A DNA stretch of 36,250 bases from Deltaproteobacteria bacterium (GTDB lineage Bacteria > Desulfobacterota > Desulfobaccia > Desulfobaccales > 0-14-0-80-60-11), in NCBI GenBank assembly GCA_016874915.1, contig VGSW01000016.1, forward strand, positions 1 to 36,250, written 5' to 3'. Below, piece after piece: positions 7,932-16,413 of the stretch. Both the position numbers and the translations under genes were made by a program. Numbering within the stretch: position 1 is the stretch's first letter; each line of letters starts with the position of its first letter. Under the pieces are notes generated by a model, which searched no databases, was not told the DNA's origin, and saw nothing but the letters and a program-made list of their open reading frames with translations.

Positions 7932-9947
7932 ATGTATGTGCATGAAATCCATATCAAGACTTTTCGTCATTTACAAAATGTGCATCTCGGTCCTTTCATA
8001 CAACCATCTAATCTTTGTGATTTAGTTGTACTTGCAGGGCCAAACGGAGGTGGGAAAAGTTCCATCTTAGAACTTCTAGGTTTCGCTCTTTCCAACTCCT
8101 GGAGCCTAGGTTGGTCACTAAGACGGTCTTTTCCTTCTAACTCATTTGAGGTGGCAATCTCAGTTACTACAGATGAACTTCGTCTTATTCATGAATACGT
8201 TGAATCAAGTGGTGGGCAGTTTCCAAAAGAAGCATTAACGTATCTCGAAGAAAATAGAATATACTATATATCGTACAACTATTCTGAAGGGAAATATCAG
8301 AAATCAGCTACTATATACAACGAAATTCACAATCTTGTAACAATGGCACTTCGCAATCATTACAATCGACCTCTAGGATTTTTTCTGAAATCAGACCGTT
8401 ATTATCCTCCAGAAGGGTTTAGGCGTGATCGGTTATTCGAATACAAAAATATGATAAAGCGCGACCATATCTGGAGTATGGCTTTTCATACCTCAGATGT
8501 CCAATATCGTGATATGTTCGATATACTTGTTCAACAAAGATATCATTATTTTCGTAGTCTTGGTGCTTATCATCATCGCTTGAAAACTGGAAGTGGTGAG
8601 CCTACTAGCTTCGCTCCAGAAGACCCATTAAAAGGTTATGACGATCTCCTTCAAAAACTTTTTCCAGGCTACCGTTTCGTAGACACCGATGAAGAAACAC
8701 CAACTAACCTTTACGTCCAAATACCTACTGGTGAAGCAATACCTTTCACCGATCTATCTTCAGGTGAAAAGGAGGTTTTTTTCATTTTATCTTTTTTCTT
8801 GCGGCATAATGTTTCTAATGCAGTAATTGTCATTGACGAGCCGGAATTGCATCTCCATCCAGAATTGGCACGTCTCCTAATACGGACTATGCAAAGTATA
8901 AAGCAAGGTAACCAGATTTGGCTAGCGACACATAATACCGAGATCATAGATGAAGCAGGAAGGGACCGTGTTTATTATATTGCGCGCGACCCTCAAACTA
9001 AAATGTCAATTGTAAAGTCTGGGACTGATGAAGAGGAAGCTGTAAGGCAACTCAAGAACCTATTCGGATATGCAGGTTATATAGGTATTTCAAAGAACAT
9101 AGTCTTTCTTGAAGGGGTCGATTCTAGCTCAGATCGAAAGATGTTCTCAAGTTTATTCCCAGAATATGGAAGGAAGGTCAAATTCGTACCATCCAAATCA
9201 TCTGGTAACTTAGCGCGTCTAAATACAGCGGTTCTCTCAATTTTGGAAAGCAAACTTGGGTGGATTAAGTTCTATCTTATTAGAGATCGTGATTATCTCA
9301 CGCCAGAGATAATTCAGGATTACATTTTGCAGTTCGCTGGAAGATTATACGTTCTTAATCGTTATCATATCGAGAACTATTTATTAGATGAAGAAATTAT
9401 TTCTAAAGTTCAAAGAGAAATTTTTAACAAACATACTGACCCTAAAAGCGTTACCCAAAAATTAAAAATGATTGCAAAAAAGATTGCTATCGAAGTACTG
9501 AGAGATATGATAAGTTATCGACTCAACCTCATTTACAGACCTCAAGACTTTTCCTTAGGAAAATACATGGAAGGTGAGAGTATTATAGATAGCGAGGGAA
9601 ATCTTGTTATTTCTAAGCTTAACCAATTTAAGAGCCATCTTTTTACTAATGTCAAAGGTATTAATGATGAATTGTTAAATTCAACAAAACCTGAAAATTT
9701 GAGCACACTTATTTCACAGTGTGAAAAAGATGTTAGACTGGCTGTTATCGGAGAAGAAAACAAATGGAAGTATCTTTTCCCAGGAAGACGTTTAATAGAA
9801 GAATACGCAAAAGCAGAGGGATTAGGAAAACCCCCTATACTCCAGAATAGTATTATTAAGGAACTTTCTACTAATCCCAACAAAATCCCAATGGAGCTCA
9901 AACAAATTATCCAGACCATATCAGAAGGGAATGAATTTTCTCATTGA
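7932..9947 (+). CDS. ABC-type AAA ATPase fused to a DUF4435 (TOPRIM-like) domain, probable anti-phage effector
   Basis: A 671-residue protein in two parts. The N-terminal ABC/SMC-like ATPase has Walker A GPNGGGKSS (36-44), signature LSSGEKE (275-281), Walker B VIVIDEPELHLHP (298-310) and the ATHN switch (332-335). After about residue 385 comes a DUF4435-like region: VFLEG with Glu394, Asp397 and Asp401, then LIRDRDYL (449-456), then HIENYLLD (479-486). The Glu plus Asp-x-Asp set is the acidic pattern of TOPRIM folds. AriA (ATPase) and AriB (DUF4435) form the PARIS defence system, reported in split and fused forms; the OLD nucleases have a similar layout. Codon use is A+T-rich, unlike both neighbours, suggesting transfer. 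No partner gene lies beside it. Function is inferred from architecture. Confidence 0.85.
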   Translation: MYVHEIHIKTFRHLQNVHLGPFIQPSNLCDLVVLAGPNGGGKSSILELLGFALSNSWSLGWSLRRSFPSNSFEVAISVTTDELRLIHEYVESSGGQFPKEALTYLEENRIYYISYNYSEGKYQKSATIYNEIHNLVTMALRNHYNRPLGFFLKSDRYYPPEGFRRDRLFEYKNMIKRDHIWSMAFHTSDVQYRDMFDILVQQRYHYFRSLGAYHHRLKTGSGEPTSFAPEDPLKGYDDLLQKLFPGYRFVDTDEETPTNLYVQIPTGEAIPFTDLSSGEKEVFFILSFFLRHNVSNAVIVIDEPELHLHPELARLLIRTMQSIKQGNQIWLATHNTEIIDEAGRDRVYYIARDPQTKMSIVKSGTDEEEAVRQLKNLFGYAGYIGISKNIVFLEGVDSSSDRKMFSSLFPEYGRKVKFVPSKSSGNLARLNTAVLSILESKLGWIKFYLIRDRDYLTPEIIQDYILQFAGRLYVLNRYHIENYLLDEEIISKVQREIFNKHTDPKSVTQKLKMIAKKIAIEVLRDMISYRLNLIYRPQDFSLGKYMEGESIIDSEGNLVISKLNQFKSHLFTNVKGINDELLNSTKPENLSTLISQCEKDVRLAVIGEENKWKYLFPGRRLIEEYAKAEGLGKPPILQNSIIKELSTNPNKIPMELKQIIQTISEGNEFSH

Positions 9948-9996
9948 TTACCTCTTTCCCCTTTCATTCTAAAATCATATGCGATGGAATAATGAA

Positions 9997-10503
9997 ATGA
10001 CCCGAATAATAATGAAATTCTTCTTGCTTATCCTGGGCTGGCTGCTCTTGGACAACACCACCGCCCTGGCCACCGCCCAGATTCCCGACGCCCTCATTTA
10101 CCAGGGGGAGGAGCATTTCCTGTTTTCCAACCCCCTTGAATCCTACTGGACCAAAGACCGTTCCCGGCCGCGCTTCCAGATGTGGCATACCGCCAACTAC
10201 CGGGGCTACAAAGCCACCTGGGAGATAGACGGGGACATGCTCTACCTGAAAAACCTGAAGGCCCGCATCGATGACAAGTATGTGGGAATGGAGTACCTGT
10301 TTCCCGACGCTAAGGGACGGGTGGCGGCCACCTGGTTCTCCGGAACCCTCCGGGTGCCCCAGGGCAAACAGCTCCACTATGTCCACATGGGCTACGAGTC
10401 AGTCTACGAACGGGAGCTGTTCCTCACCATTGATAAAGGCAAGGTGGTAGGGAAGGAGACCATCGACAACACCCAAAAAGGCCAGCCGAAATCCAGGGAG
10501 TGA
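9997..10503 (+). CDS. Small exported protein, unknown function
   Basis: A 168-residue protein with a signal peptide: a short basic start, then the hydrophobic run FFLLILGWLLL and likely cleavage after the Ala-rich stretch at TALATA. The mature part contains PDALIYQGEEHFLFSNPLES, a Tyr/Trp-rich middle (RGYKATWEI, LYLKNL) and a beta-rich character. I recall similar sequences as uncharacterised exported proteins in several phyla, but know no function. The start is uncertain: ATG codons at 9979, 9997 and 10012 are in frame, and 9997 has TGGAA at a usable distance. It returns to the G+C-rich codon use of the chromosome directly after the A+T-rich ATPase gene. Confidence 0.75.
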   Translation: MTRIIMKFFLLILGWLLLDNTTALATAQIPDALIYQGEEHFLFSNPLESYWTKDRSRPRFQMWHTANYRGYKATWEIDGDMLYLKNLKARIDDKYVGMEYLFPDAKGRVAATWFSGTLRVPQGKQLHYVHMGYESVYERELFLTIDKGKVVGKETIDNTQKGQPKSRE

Positions 10504-10552
10504 TTTGAACTATTCATAGCGTCATAATCGCATTCCCCTCCACCAATGTTCT

Positions 10553-13500
10553 TCATTTCCGCCTTCCCTGGAACTGCCGCACCTGGTACATGAAGGCTTC
10601 CAGGCGGGTGCGGGTGTGGGTCTGTTCCTGGCCGTCGTAGGCCAGATTGAGGAAGGGGATGTTGTCGTGCTCCTCCCGTAAGCGCTTGAACAGGGAGTTG
10701 ACCACGGTGCCGGGCATGCAGGTGAAGGGCATGATGTTCACCAGCCCCGCGGCCCCCTTGCGCACAAAGTCCCGGGACTTGCCGATGCTCAGGATGGCCT
10801 CGCCCTCGAAGGAGGGGTGGAGGTAGCCCTGGGCCAGTTCCAAAGTTTCGGAGATCTTGGGTTCGTGGAGATTGTGGATACAGCCTTCAAAGACCTCTGT
10901 CAGCCGGTGTTCCAGCTTATGCTGGACCCGGCCCTTGAGGAGCACCTGGAGGAGCAGCAGCCAGCGCCGGTTGGCGATGGCGTTATTCCGGGCGGTGAAG
11001 TTGACATAGAGCAGCCACTCGCCGATGGGGGGCATCCAGACCTCGCCTCCCAGGGCCTCGATCTCCCGGATGGCGTTTTCGTTGGAAAACTTGTTGGCCC
11101 GGGTGTAGATTTCCCCCACAATGCCCACGATGGGCTTGTCCCGGCTGCCGTTTAAGGCCACGTCCTCGAAGGCCCGGCGGGCTTCCTTAAGCACCGGGAC
11201 CTCATCTCGCCTATCCCGCAGGGCTTCATAGACTTTTTGCAGATAATGCTGATAAACCTGGTCGGTGTCGCCGGTGCGGCGCTCATAGGGCCGGGTCTCC
11301 CAGAGCTTCTTTTCCAGCAGGTCAATGGCCACCACGCCCCGCCAGGCGATGCGGTCGAAGTCGTCCCCCACCATGCCGACTTCCTGGTACATGGTCTCCG
11401 TTTGGTCGGGAGAATAAACGGGCATCTGGTGGTAGCCCAGTTCGTCCAGGACCAATCGGTGGAAGCGGTGATACTGGCCGAAACGGCAGGGCCCGTTGGC
11501 CGCGGGCATGAAGAACGCGCTTTTTTCCGGGTCGAAGTTCGGCCGCTTCAACAGCTTGGCCAGGTCGCCGGTGGTGAGAATCAAGGGATAGCATTCTTTC
11601 CCCGAAGTTAGGCGGCGGCCCAGCTCCAGAGTCTCTTCGTCGGAGTCGGGAAGAGCCTCGGCCTCGGCGCCGCAAGCCTGGAACGCGGCCACCAGGGCCA
11701 GGGCCTGGTCGGTCATGGGCGGCAGATAGATGTGGCGCTTCAAAGCCCCGGTCACCCGGAAGCGGTATGGCGACACCGCGGCCACCATGGGTTGGGGCCT
11801 GGCGTTTTTCAGACTGTCCAGGAAGGCCTCCAGGCGGGTGATGGCCCCCACGTCGGAGGAATGCTCGTCGATTTCGATTTCCAGGAAGGGCTTGCCCCGC
11901 ATGCGGTCCTTGAAAAAGTGCTCGATAAAGGAGTCGGGGCCGCAGCCGAAGTTGGTGATGTAGATACCGTAGAGGCGGTGGTCCTTGCGCACCAGCTCCG
12001 CGGCGCCCAGGATTTTCTGGCCGAAGCGCCAGTACATGGGCTTGATTTCCGAGAGGTCCTCCACCTGGTCCAGGGGCAGGAAGTCCATGGGCAGGGCCTG
12101 GACCCCCAACTGGCGCAGCTTGCGGTGGAGGTTGAGGTTGGTGGCCGGGTCAAAGGCGTTGTAAGGCCGGCCGATGAGGACCATGAGGCGTTCGTCGGGG
12201 CGCAGGGCGTCCAGGATTTCCCGGCCCTGGACCTGAAGTTTCTTATAGTAGGCGGTTTGCGCTCCCATGGCCCGCATAAAGGCCCGGTCAAACTTAAAGC
12301 GCGAGGCCCCCAGTTTCCGGGCCAGGGCTTTGAGACCCCGGCGAAGCTGGCGCTCTCCGGAGCCGAAATAGAGCACCGCGTCCACCAGTTCGGCGCCGTA
12401 CTCTTTGAAGTCGATGGCGGTCTCCACCGTATAAGGCAGAGACTGGACCATGGGGCAGACCACCCCGGCCTTGACCTCCGGGTTGCTGTTGGCCATGTTG
12501 ATGACGCTGGGGAGAAAGATGCGCTTCACCCCTTGCTTGAGCAGGTCCAGGATGTGCCCGTGGGCCACCTTCACCGGGTAGCACGGCTCCGCGGCCAGAG
12601 ATTCCACTCCCTGGCGGATGACGCTCTTGTTGGTTTTCTGGGAATAAACCACGGTGAAGCCCAGCTCTTCGAAGAAGGTGCGGAAAAAGGGCATGAGCTC
12701 CTGGAAGAACATGGTCCGGGGGATGCCGATGGGGCCGCGCTTGCCTTCCGGCGGCGGCTCCGAGCCGTAGAGCAGGTCTTCCCGCTCTTTGATGAGGTCG
12801 GGGAGGTCCACCACTTTTTTCTGGGTGTCCACCTCATATTTTTCGCAGCGGCTGCCGTAAAACAGGGGCTTTTCCCCTTCAATCTGCACCTGGCGGATTT
12901 CGCAGTTGTTGGGGCAGCTTTTGCATTCGAAGGAGGAAATGGTGTATTGGCGGTCCGCCAGGTCGAAGCCTTTGAAGCGGGATTCCTTCCAGTCGCGCTC
13001 CCGCATGGCCAGGAGGGCCGCGCCGATGGCTCCGGTGACGTCGTGGTGGGGGGGCACGGTGATCTTTTTGCCGGTGACCCGTTCAAAGGCCGCCACGATC
13101 CCCTGGTTGGCCGCAGTGGCCCCCTGGTAGAAGATGTTTTTCCCGATGGGCCGCTCTTCCACCACTTTGTTGACGTAGTTGTAAACGATGGAGTATGACA
13201 GGCCCGCCACCAGGTCATCCTTGGCCGCGCCCCGTTGCTGGTGATGGACGATGTCCGATTCCATGAACACGGTGCAGCGCTCTCCCAGACGCACCGGGGT
13301 CAGGCTCTCCAATGCCAGCTTGCCGAACTCTTCACGGATGGAGATGCCCAGCTTCTCGGCCTGTTCTTCCAGGTAGGAGCCGGTGCCCGCGGCGCAGACC
13401 TTGTTCATCATGAAGTCCACGATGGCGCCATGGCGGAGACTGATGAACTTGGAATCCTGGCCACCGATCTCGAAGATGGTGTCCACCGTGGGGTCAATGG

Positions 13501-14731
13501 CCGCGGCCGCGGTGGCCTGGGCGGTGATTTCGTTCCTGACCACGTCGGCGCCGATGAAATCGCCGGTGAGGTAGCGGCCTGAACCGGTGGTGGCCGCGCC
13601 CATGATCTTCACCCGGCCCTGGAGCTTTTGGCCCGCCTGGCGCAAACCCTGGGTGATGGCCTCCAGGGGCCGGCCGGCAGTCATGAGGTATTCCCGGACC
13701 AGGACCCGCATCTGCGGGTCGATGACCACCACGTTGGTGCTGATGGAACCCACGTCCACCCCCAGGTAGCCTTCCACTACGGAGCCGTCGTCGGGGAGGT
13801 CCACCACCTGGTAATGGTCCGGACCCGGCGGGGCAGGAAGGGTGAGGCGGGCCAGGGGCCGGTCGGCTTCCACTTCCCGTTGCAGGTATTTCTTTAAAGG
13901 TTGCAGATGTAAGGCAAAGTCTGCCGGAGGATTTTCCCGGGCCGCCATCACCGCGCCGATTGCCCCCGAGGCGCAGAAGTGGGGCGGAATGATCAATCCA
14001 TCGTCGTCCAGTTCAAAAACCTGGCGGAAGGCCTGGCGCACTCCCAGGTTGTGGGCCACGCCGCCCACGAAGGCCACGGGCGGGGTGATGGTTTTCCCCT
14101 TGCCGATGTTGCTTTTGAGGTTACGGGCCATGGCCTGGCAGAGGCCGGCGATGATCTCAAAGTCCGGGGTGGCGCCCTGCTGCAGGTGGATCATGTCGGT
14201 CTTGGCGAAGACGCTGCAGCGCCCGGCGATACGGGGCGGGGTGGTGGCGCGCAGGGCCTGTTCGCTGAACTCTTCGATGGTGTAGCCCATGCGGTGGGCC
14301 TGCTGGTCCAGGAAGGACCCGGTGCCCGCGGCGCACAGGGTGTTCATGGCGAAGTCCTGGATCACCAGGTGGCCGCCTTCTTCCCCCACCAGGAGGAGTT
14401 TGGCGTCTTCCCCGCCCATATCGATGACGGTGCGGGCCTGGGGCGCGAAATGAAAGGCCCCCTGGGCCTGGGCGATGACCTCATTGATGAACACGCCGCC
14501 CAGGACTTCGGCCAGGGCCTTCCCCCCCAACCCGGTGCAGGCCGCCAACCGGCATTTCTCCAGGGGAAACTGAGGCGGCAGGGCCTCTATCAGCTTCAAG
14601 GCCGTGCCGTAAGGGTCCCCCAGGTGGCGGACATATTCTTCTTTTAACACTTCTCCCTGGGGGTTCATGACCACCAGGTTGACGCTTACTGACCCGATAT
14701 CCAATCCCAAGTGAAAAACGCCAGATTCCAT
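10553..14731 (-). CDS. Giant acyl-CoA dehydratase activase-like protein (two BcrA/BadF ATPase domains plus DUF2229)
   Basis: A 1392-residue protein related to the ATP-dependent activators of 2-hydroxyacyl-CoA dehydratases and benzoyl-CoA reductases. Two ASKHA ATPase domains occur in tandem: about 6-265, starting LGLDIGSVSVN, and about 320-577, starting LGVDVGSISTN. Each has the iron-sulfur cysteine in CAAGTGS (Cys133, Cys446) and a second conserved Cys (172, 486), as in activators that bind a [4Fe-4S] cluster between subunits. A CxxCxxxC motif (603, 606, 610) leads into a DUF2229-type domain and a C-terminal HgdB/HgdC-like part. Substrate is unknown. The ATG at 14731 has GGGAG six bases upstream; two ATGs further upstream are less well placed. 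No dehydratase genes adjoin it. Confidence 0.9.
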   Translation of the reverse strand: MESGVFHLGLDIGSVSVNLVVMNPQGEVLKEEYVRHLGDPYGTALKLIEALPPQFPLEKCRLAACTGLGGKALAEVLGGVFINEVIAQAQGAFHFAPQARTVIDMGGEDAKLLLVGEEGGHLVIQDFAMNTLCAAGTGSFLDQQAHRMGYTIEEFSEQALRATTPPRIAGRCSVFAKTDMIHLQQGATPDFEIIAGLCQAMARNLKSNIGKGKTITPPVAFVGGVAHNLGVRQAFRQVFELDDDGLIIPPHFCASGAIGAVMAARENPPADFALHLQPLKKYLQREVEADRPLARLTLPAPPGPDHYQVVDLPDDGSVVEGYLGVDVGSISTNVVVIDPQMRVLVREYLMTAGRPLEAITQGLRQAGQKLQGRVKIMGAATTGSGRYLTGDFIGADVVRNEITAQATAAAAIDPTVDTIFEIGGQDSKFISLRHGAIVDFMMNKVCAAGTGSYLEEQAEKLGISIREEFGKLALESLTPVRLGERCTVFMESDIVHHQQRGAAKDDLVAGLSYSIVYNYVNKVVEERPIGKNIFYQGATAANQGIVAAFERVTGKKITVPPHHDVTGAIGAALLAMRERDWKESRFKGFDLADRQYTISSFECKSCPNNCEIRQVQIEGEKPLFYGSRCEKYEVDTQKKVVDLPDLIKEREDLLYGSEPPPEGKRGPIGIPRTMFFQELMPFFRTFFEELGFTVVYSQKTNKSVIRQGVESLAAEPCYPVKVAHGHILDLLKQGVKRIFLPSVINMANSNPEVKAGVVCPMVQSLPYTVETAIDFKEYGAELVDAVLYFGSGERQLRRGLKALARKLGASRFKFDRAFMRAMGAQTAYYKKLQVQGREILDALRPDERLMVLIGRPYNAFDPATNLNLHRKLRQLGVQALPMDFLPLDQVEDLSEIKPMYWRFGQKILGAAELVRKDHRLYGIYITNFGCGPDSFIEHFFKDRMRGKPFLEIEIDEHSSDVGAITRLEAFLDSLKNARPQPMVAAVSPYRFRVTGALKRHIYLPPMTDQALALVAAFQACGAEAEALPDSDEETLELGRRLTSGKECYPLILTTGDLAKLLKRPNFDPEKSAFFMPAANGPCRFGQYHRFHRLVLDELGYHQMPVYSPDQTETMYQEVGMVGDDFDRIAWRGVVAIDLLEKKLWETRPYERRTGDTDQVYQHYLQKVYEALRDRRDEVPVLKEARRAFEDVALNGSRDKPIVGIVGEIYTRANKFSNENAIREIEALGGEVWMPPIGEWLLYVNFTARNNAIANRRWLLLLQVLLKGRVQHKLEHRLTEVFEGCIHNLHEPKISETLELAQGYLHPSFEGEAILSIGKSRDFVRKGAAGLVNIMPFTCMPGTVVNSLFKRLREEHDNIPFLNLAYDGQEQTHTRTRLEAFMYQVRQFQGRRK

Positions 14732-14760
14732 TGTCATCTCCCGAATATGGGTCACTACGA

Positions 14761-14815
14761 GTTTTCAGTTTTCAGTTTTCAGTTTTCAGTATGTAGCCGC
14801 AGGCTTCAGCCGGCG
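14761..14815. repeat. Heptamer array plus dispersed palindrome
   Basis: Just over four tandem TTTTCAG units (14761-14790) run straight into a copy of the TGTAGCCGCAGGCTTCAGCC palindrome (14792-14811) that also occurs at 6929. The second arm here has one mismatch (GCCGGC). The repeats fill almost all of the gap between two minus-strand genes. Confidence 0.8.
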
Positions 14816-14822
14816 CTTATTT

Positions 14823-15776
14823 TTATCCCTTGGCGACAGCCTTAAGGCCATGGCCAGGGTGACGAATGCTGCGGTAAAACCCCTGTTCCTGGTAAAGATC
14901 ACAGGCAATCAAACCGGATTCCTGTAAGCGGTGCAGCCGGCGGCGCACCAGGGCTTGGGGAAGGCCCAAAACCTGGGCCAAATCCGCCGCGGTCATGGGC
15001 CGTCGGGCCAGCATTTCTAGAAATCGGGAGTCCTCCACCTGTTGCTCCAGGACCGCCGGGCCGTTAAACGAGGCAATCACTTCGGCGCCGTCCCACAGGT
15101 AGGCGGCCAGGGCTTCCAGTTCGTCAAGAGACACCGGCGCGGCCCAATCCTCCACCACCGGGCGCACCGCAGTGTTGAGCTGGACTTTATCCGGGGCCAC
15201 CCCCGCGATGGCCCGGCGCAGGGCCTCCAACTCCGCCTCCTGGTCATTCACCCCTTGGAGGATCATGACCTCCAGCCAGAGCTGCCCCGGATACTCCCGG
15301 CGAAATGCCTCCAGACCCGCGAGGAGCCGGGTTAAAGCATACCCCAGGGGCGGCCGGTTGATGCGTTGAAAAGTCTCCTCCCGGGCCGCGTCCAGGGAAG
15401 GCAGGACCAGGTCCGCGGCGGCCAGGTCCCGGCGCACCTCCGGGTCGTACAATAGGGCCCCGTTGGTGAGGACCGCCACCGGGGTGTCGGTCAGGCGTTT
15501 AACGGCCTGGATGATATTTCCCAAAGCTTTATTTAAGGTAGGTTCCCCGGACCCGGCCAGGGTGATGACGTCCAAGTCCGGGCCGGCGGCCAGATAAGCC
15601 TCTAGTTCCCGGATGATAGCCTCCGGGTAATAATCTTCCCGCTTCAGGGTCTTGCAGGTGGTTGGCCCCACTTCGCAGTAAACGCAGTCAAAGGGACAGG
15701 TCTTCCGGGGGATGAGGTCCACCCCCAGGGAGCGTCCCAGGCGTCGGGAGGGTACGGGGCCGAAGAGGTAAGCCAT
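14823..15776 (-). CDS. Radical SAM protein with C-terminal winged helix
   Basis: A 317-residue radical S-adenosylmethionine enzyme. The cluster motif CPFDCVYC places Cys27, Cys31 and Cys34 as the [4Fe-4S] ligands, and GSGEP (75-79) is the SAM-binding glycine motif. The N-terminus, FGPVPSRRLGRSLGVDL, is the signature of a family often labelled wybutosine-synthesis-like (TYW1-like), though bacteria do not make wybutosine, so the true substrate is unknown. The last 70 or so residues (from about RFLEMLARRPMTAADLAQVLG) look like a winged-helix DNA-binding domain. It is a single gene between repeat-filled gaps, with no partner to indicate a pathway. Confidence 0.9.
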   Translation of the reverse strand: MAYLFGPVPSRRLGRSLGVDLIPRKTCPFDCVYCEVGPTTCKTLKREDYYPEAIIRELEAYLAAGPDLDVITLAGSGEPTLNKALGNIIQAVKRLTDTPVAVLTNGALLYDPEVRRDLAAADLVLPSLDAAREETFQRINRPPLGYALTRLLAGLEAFRREYPGQLWLEVMILQGVNDQEAELEALRRAIAGVAPDKVQLNTAVRPVVEDWAAPVSLDELEALAAYLWDGAEVIASFNGPAVLEQQVEDSRFLEMLARRPMTAADLAQVLGLPQALVRRRLHRLQESGLIACDLYQEQGFYRSIRHPGHGLKAVAKG

Positions 15777-15784
15777 ATAAATGC

Positions 15785-15888
15785 AGTTTTCAGTTTTCAG
15801 TTTTCAGTTTTCGGTTTACGGTGCGTGCGGCGCACCAGGTTAAATCCGGTGCAAAGTGATCTTCAACGTAGGGTGCGTTTTACGCACC
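15785..15888. repeat. Heptamer array and two GGTGCG palindromes
   Basis: TTTTCAG/TTTTCGG tandem units (15785-15815) are followed by the palindromes GGTGCG-N5-CGCACC (15820-15836) and GGTGCGT-N3-ACGCACC (15872-15888). The latter type recurs at 26338 and 26373. Confidence 0.75.
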
Positions 15889-15919
15889 ATTAAAAACCGC
15901 ACCCCAAAAAAATTCCGCC

Positions 15920-16093
15920 TTAGAAACACCCCAGCTGGCACTGGGTGATCTTGATGCGCATCTCGTTGAGCAAGTCCCCCATTTCCTTGCGGGAAATGCC
16001 CAAATCCTGGGCCAGCTTGAAGGCCGCGGCGCAAGGGATCTTCCCCTCCGGTATCGCGGCCCGGATTTTGTCTGTCAATTCGTCTCGAGTCAT
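15920..16093 (-). CDS. Small conserved-type protein with Cys-rich C-terminus (57 residues)
   Basis: A short gene read from ATG at 16093 to TAA at 15920. The protein starts MTRDELTDKIRAAIPEGK and has a compact helical core (about 20-47: AAAFKLAQDLGISRKEMGDL) that resembles a helix-turn-helix. It ends in CQLGCF, with a further Cys at position 21. A GGAAAGG-like ribosome site precedes it. I recall similar small proteins ending in CQLGCF in deltaproteobacteria, but know no function. The Cys pair at the very end suggests metal, cluster or thiol chemistry. Coding is supported by length, composition and ribosome site; it lies alone. Confidence 0.7.
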   Translation of the reverse strand: MTRDELTDKIRAAIPEGKIPCAAAFKLAQDLGISRKEMGDLLNEMRIKITQCQLGCF

Positions 16094-16413
16094 AGGCTGT
16101 GGCCTTTCCAGCTTTAACTTATAAAATTTAGCCTAGAGAAGCGGAAAAATCAAGAGATTGAAAGGCTCCTGTCAATAGCGCATACAGATGTCCGGTTTTC
16201 ATGGCACATGAAATGTCCGGTTGAGTTTTTGATCCTTTCCTCCCCCTGAGGCTGACTCCCAAGGGGATAGGACAACGCGGGGAAACGCCCTGGGCGCCGA
16301 TAATAGTATAAAGTGTATATTAACACTTGACACTTTATATCTTGTTAGTATTATAATGGTCACTGAACAATGAGACAGGGGATAATCCCGCTTTCCCCAA
16401 AGGAGGTTTTCCC
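16094..16413. other. Non-coding gap with IS-end-like repeat and promoter region
   Basis: No gene seen. Two direct copies of ATGTCCGGTT (16188-16197 and 16213-16222) lie around TTTTCATGGCACATGAA, which resembles the ends of IS21/IS481-type elements as I remember them. No transposase is present, so this could be a scar. Further on is an A+T-rich promoter region with an inverted repeat, described separately. Confidence 0.5.
16307..16357 (+). promoter_or_regulatory. Promoter with perfect 10-bp inverted-repeat operator, methyltransferase-merR unit
   Basis: TATAAAGTGT (16307-16316) and ACACTTTATA (16330-16339) form a perfect 10-bp inverted repeat with a 13-base spacer, and a further AACACTT lies at 16322-16328. 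The second arm overlaps TTGACA (16327-16332), the -35; TATAAT (16352-16357) follows after 19 bases. A 19-base spacer is typical of MerR-activated promoters, and a MerR-family gene lies in the operon. That the MerR protein binds here is inference. Confidence 0.6.

Noticed and set aside
7830-9979. tRNA-Leu as the attachment site of an integrative element
   Set aside because: The 3' end of the tRNA is not duplicated after the A+T-rich gene and no integrase is present; the location remains suggestive only.
11732-13198. Long plus-strand open frame inside the activase gene
   Set aside because: Shadow of the 1392-residue activase; composition typical of the complement of a high-GC gene.
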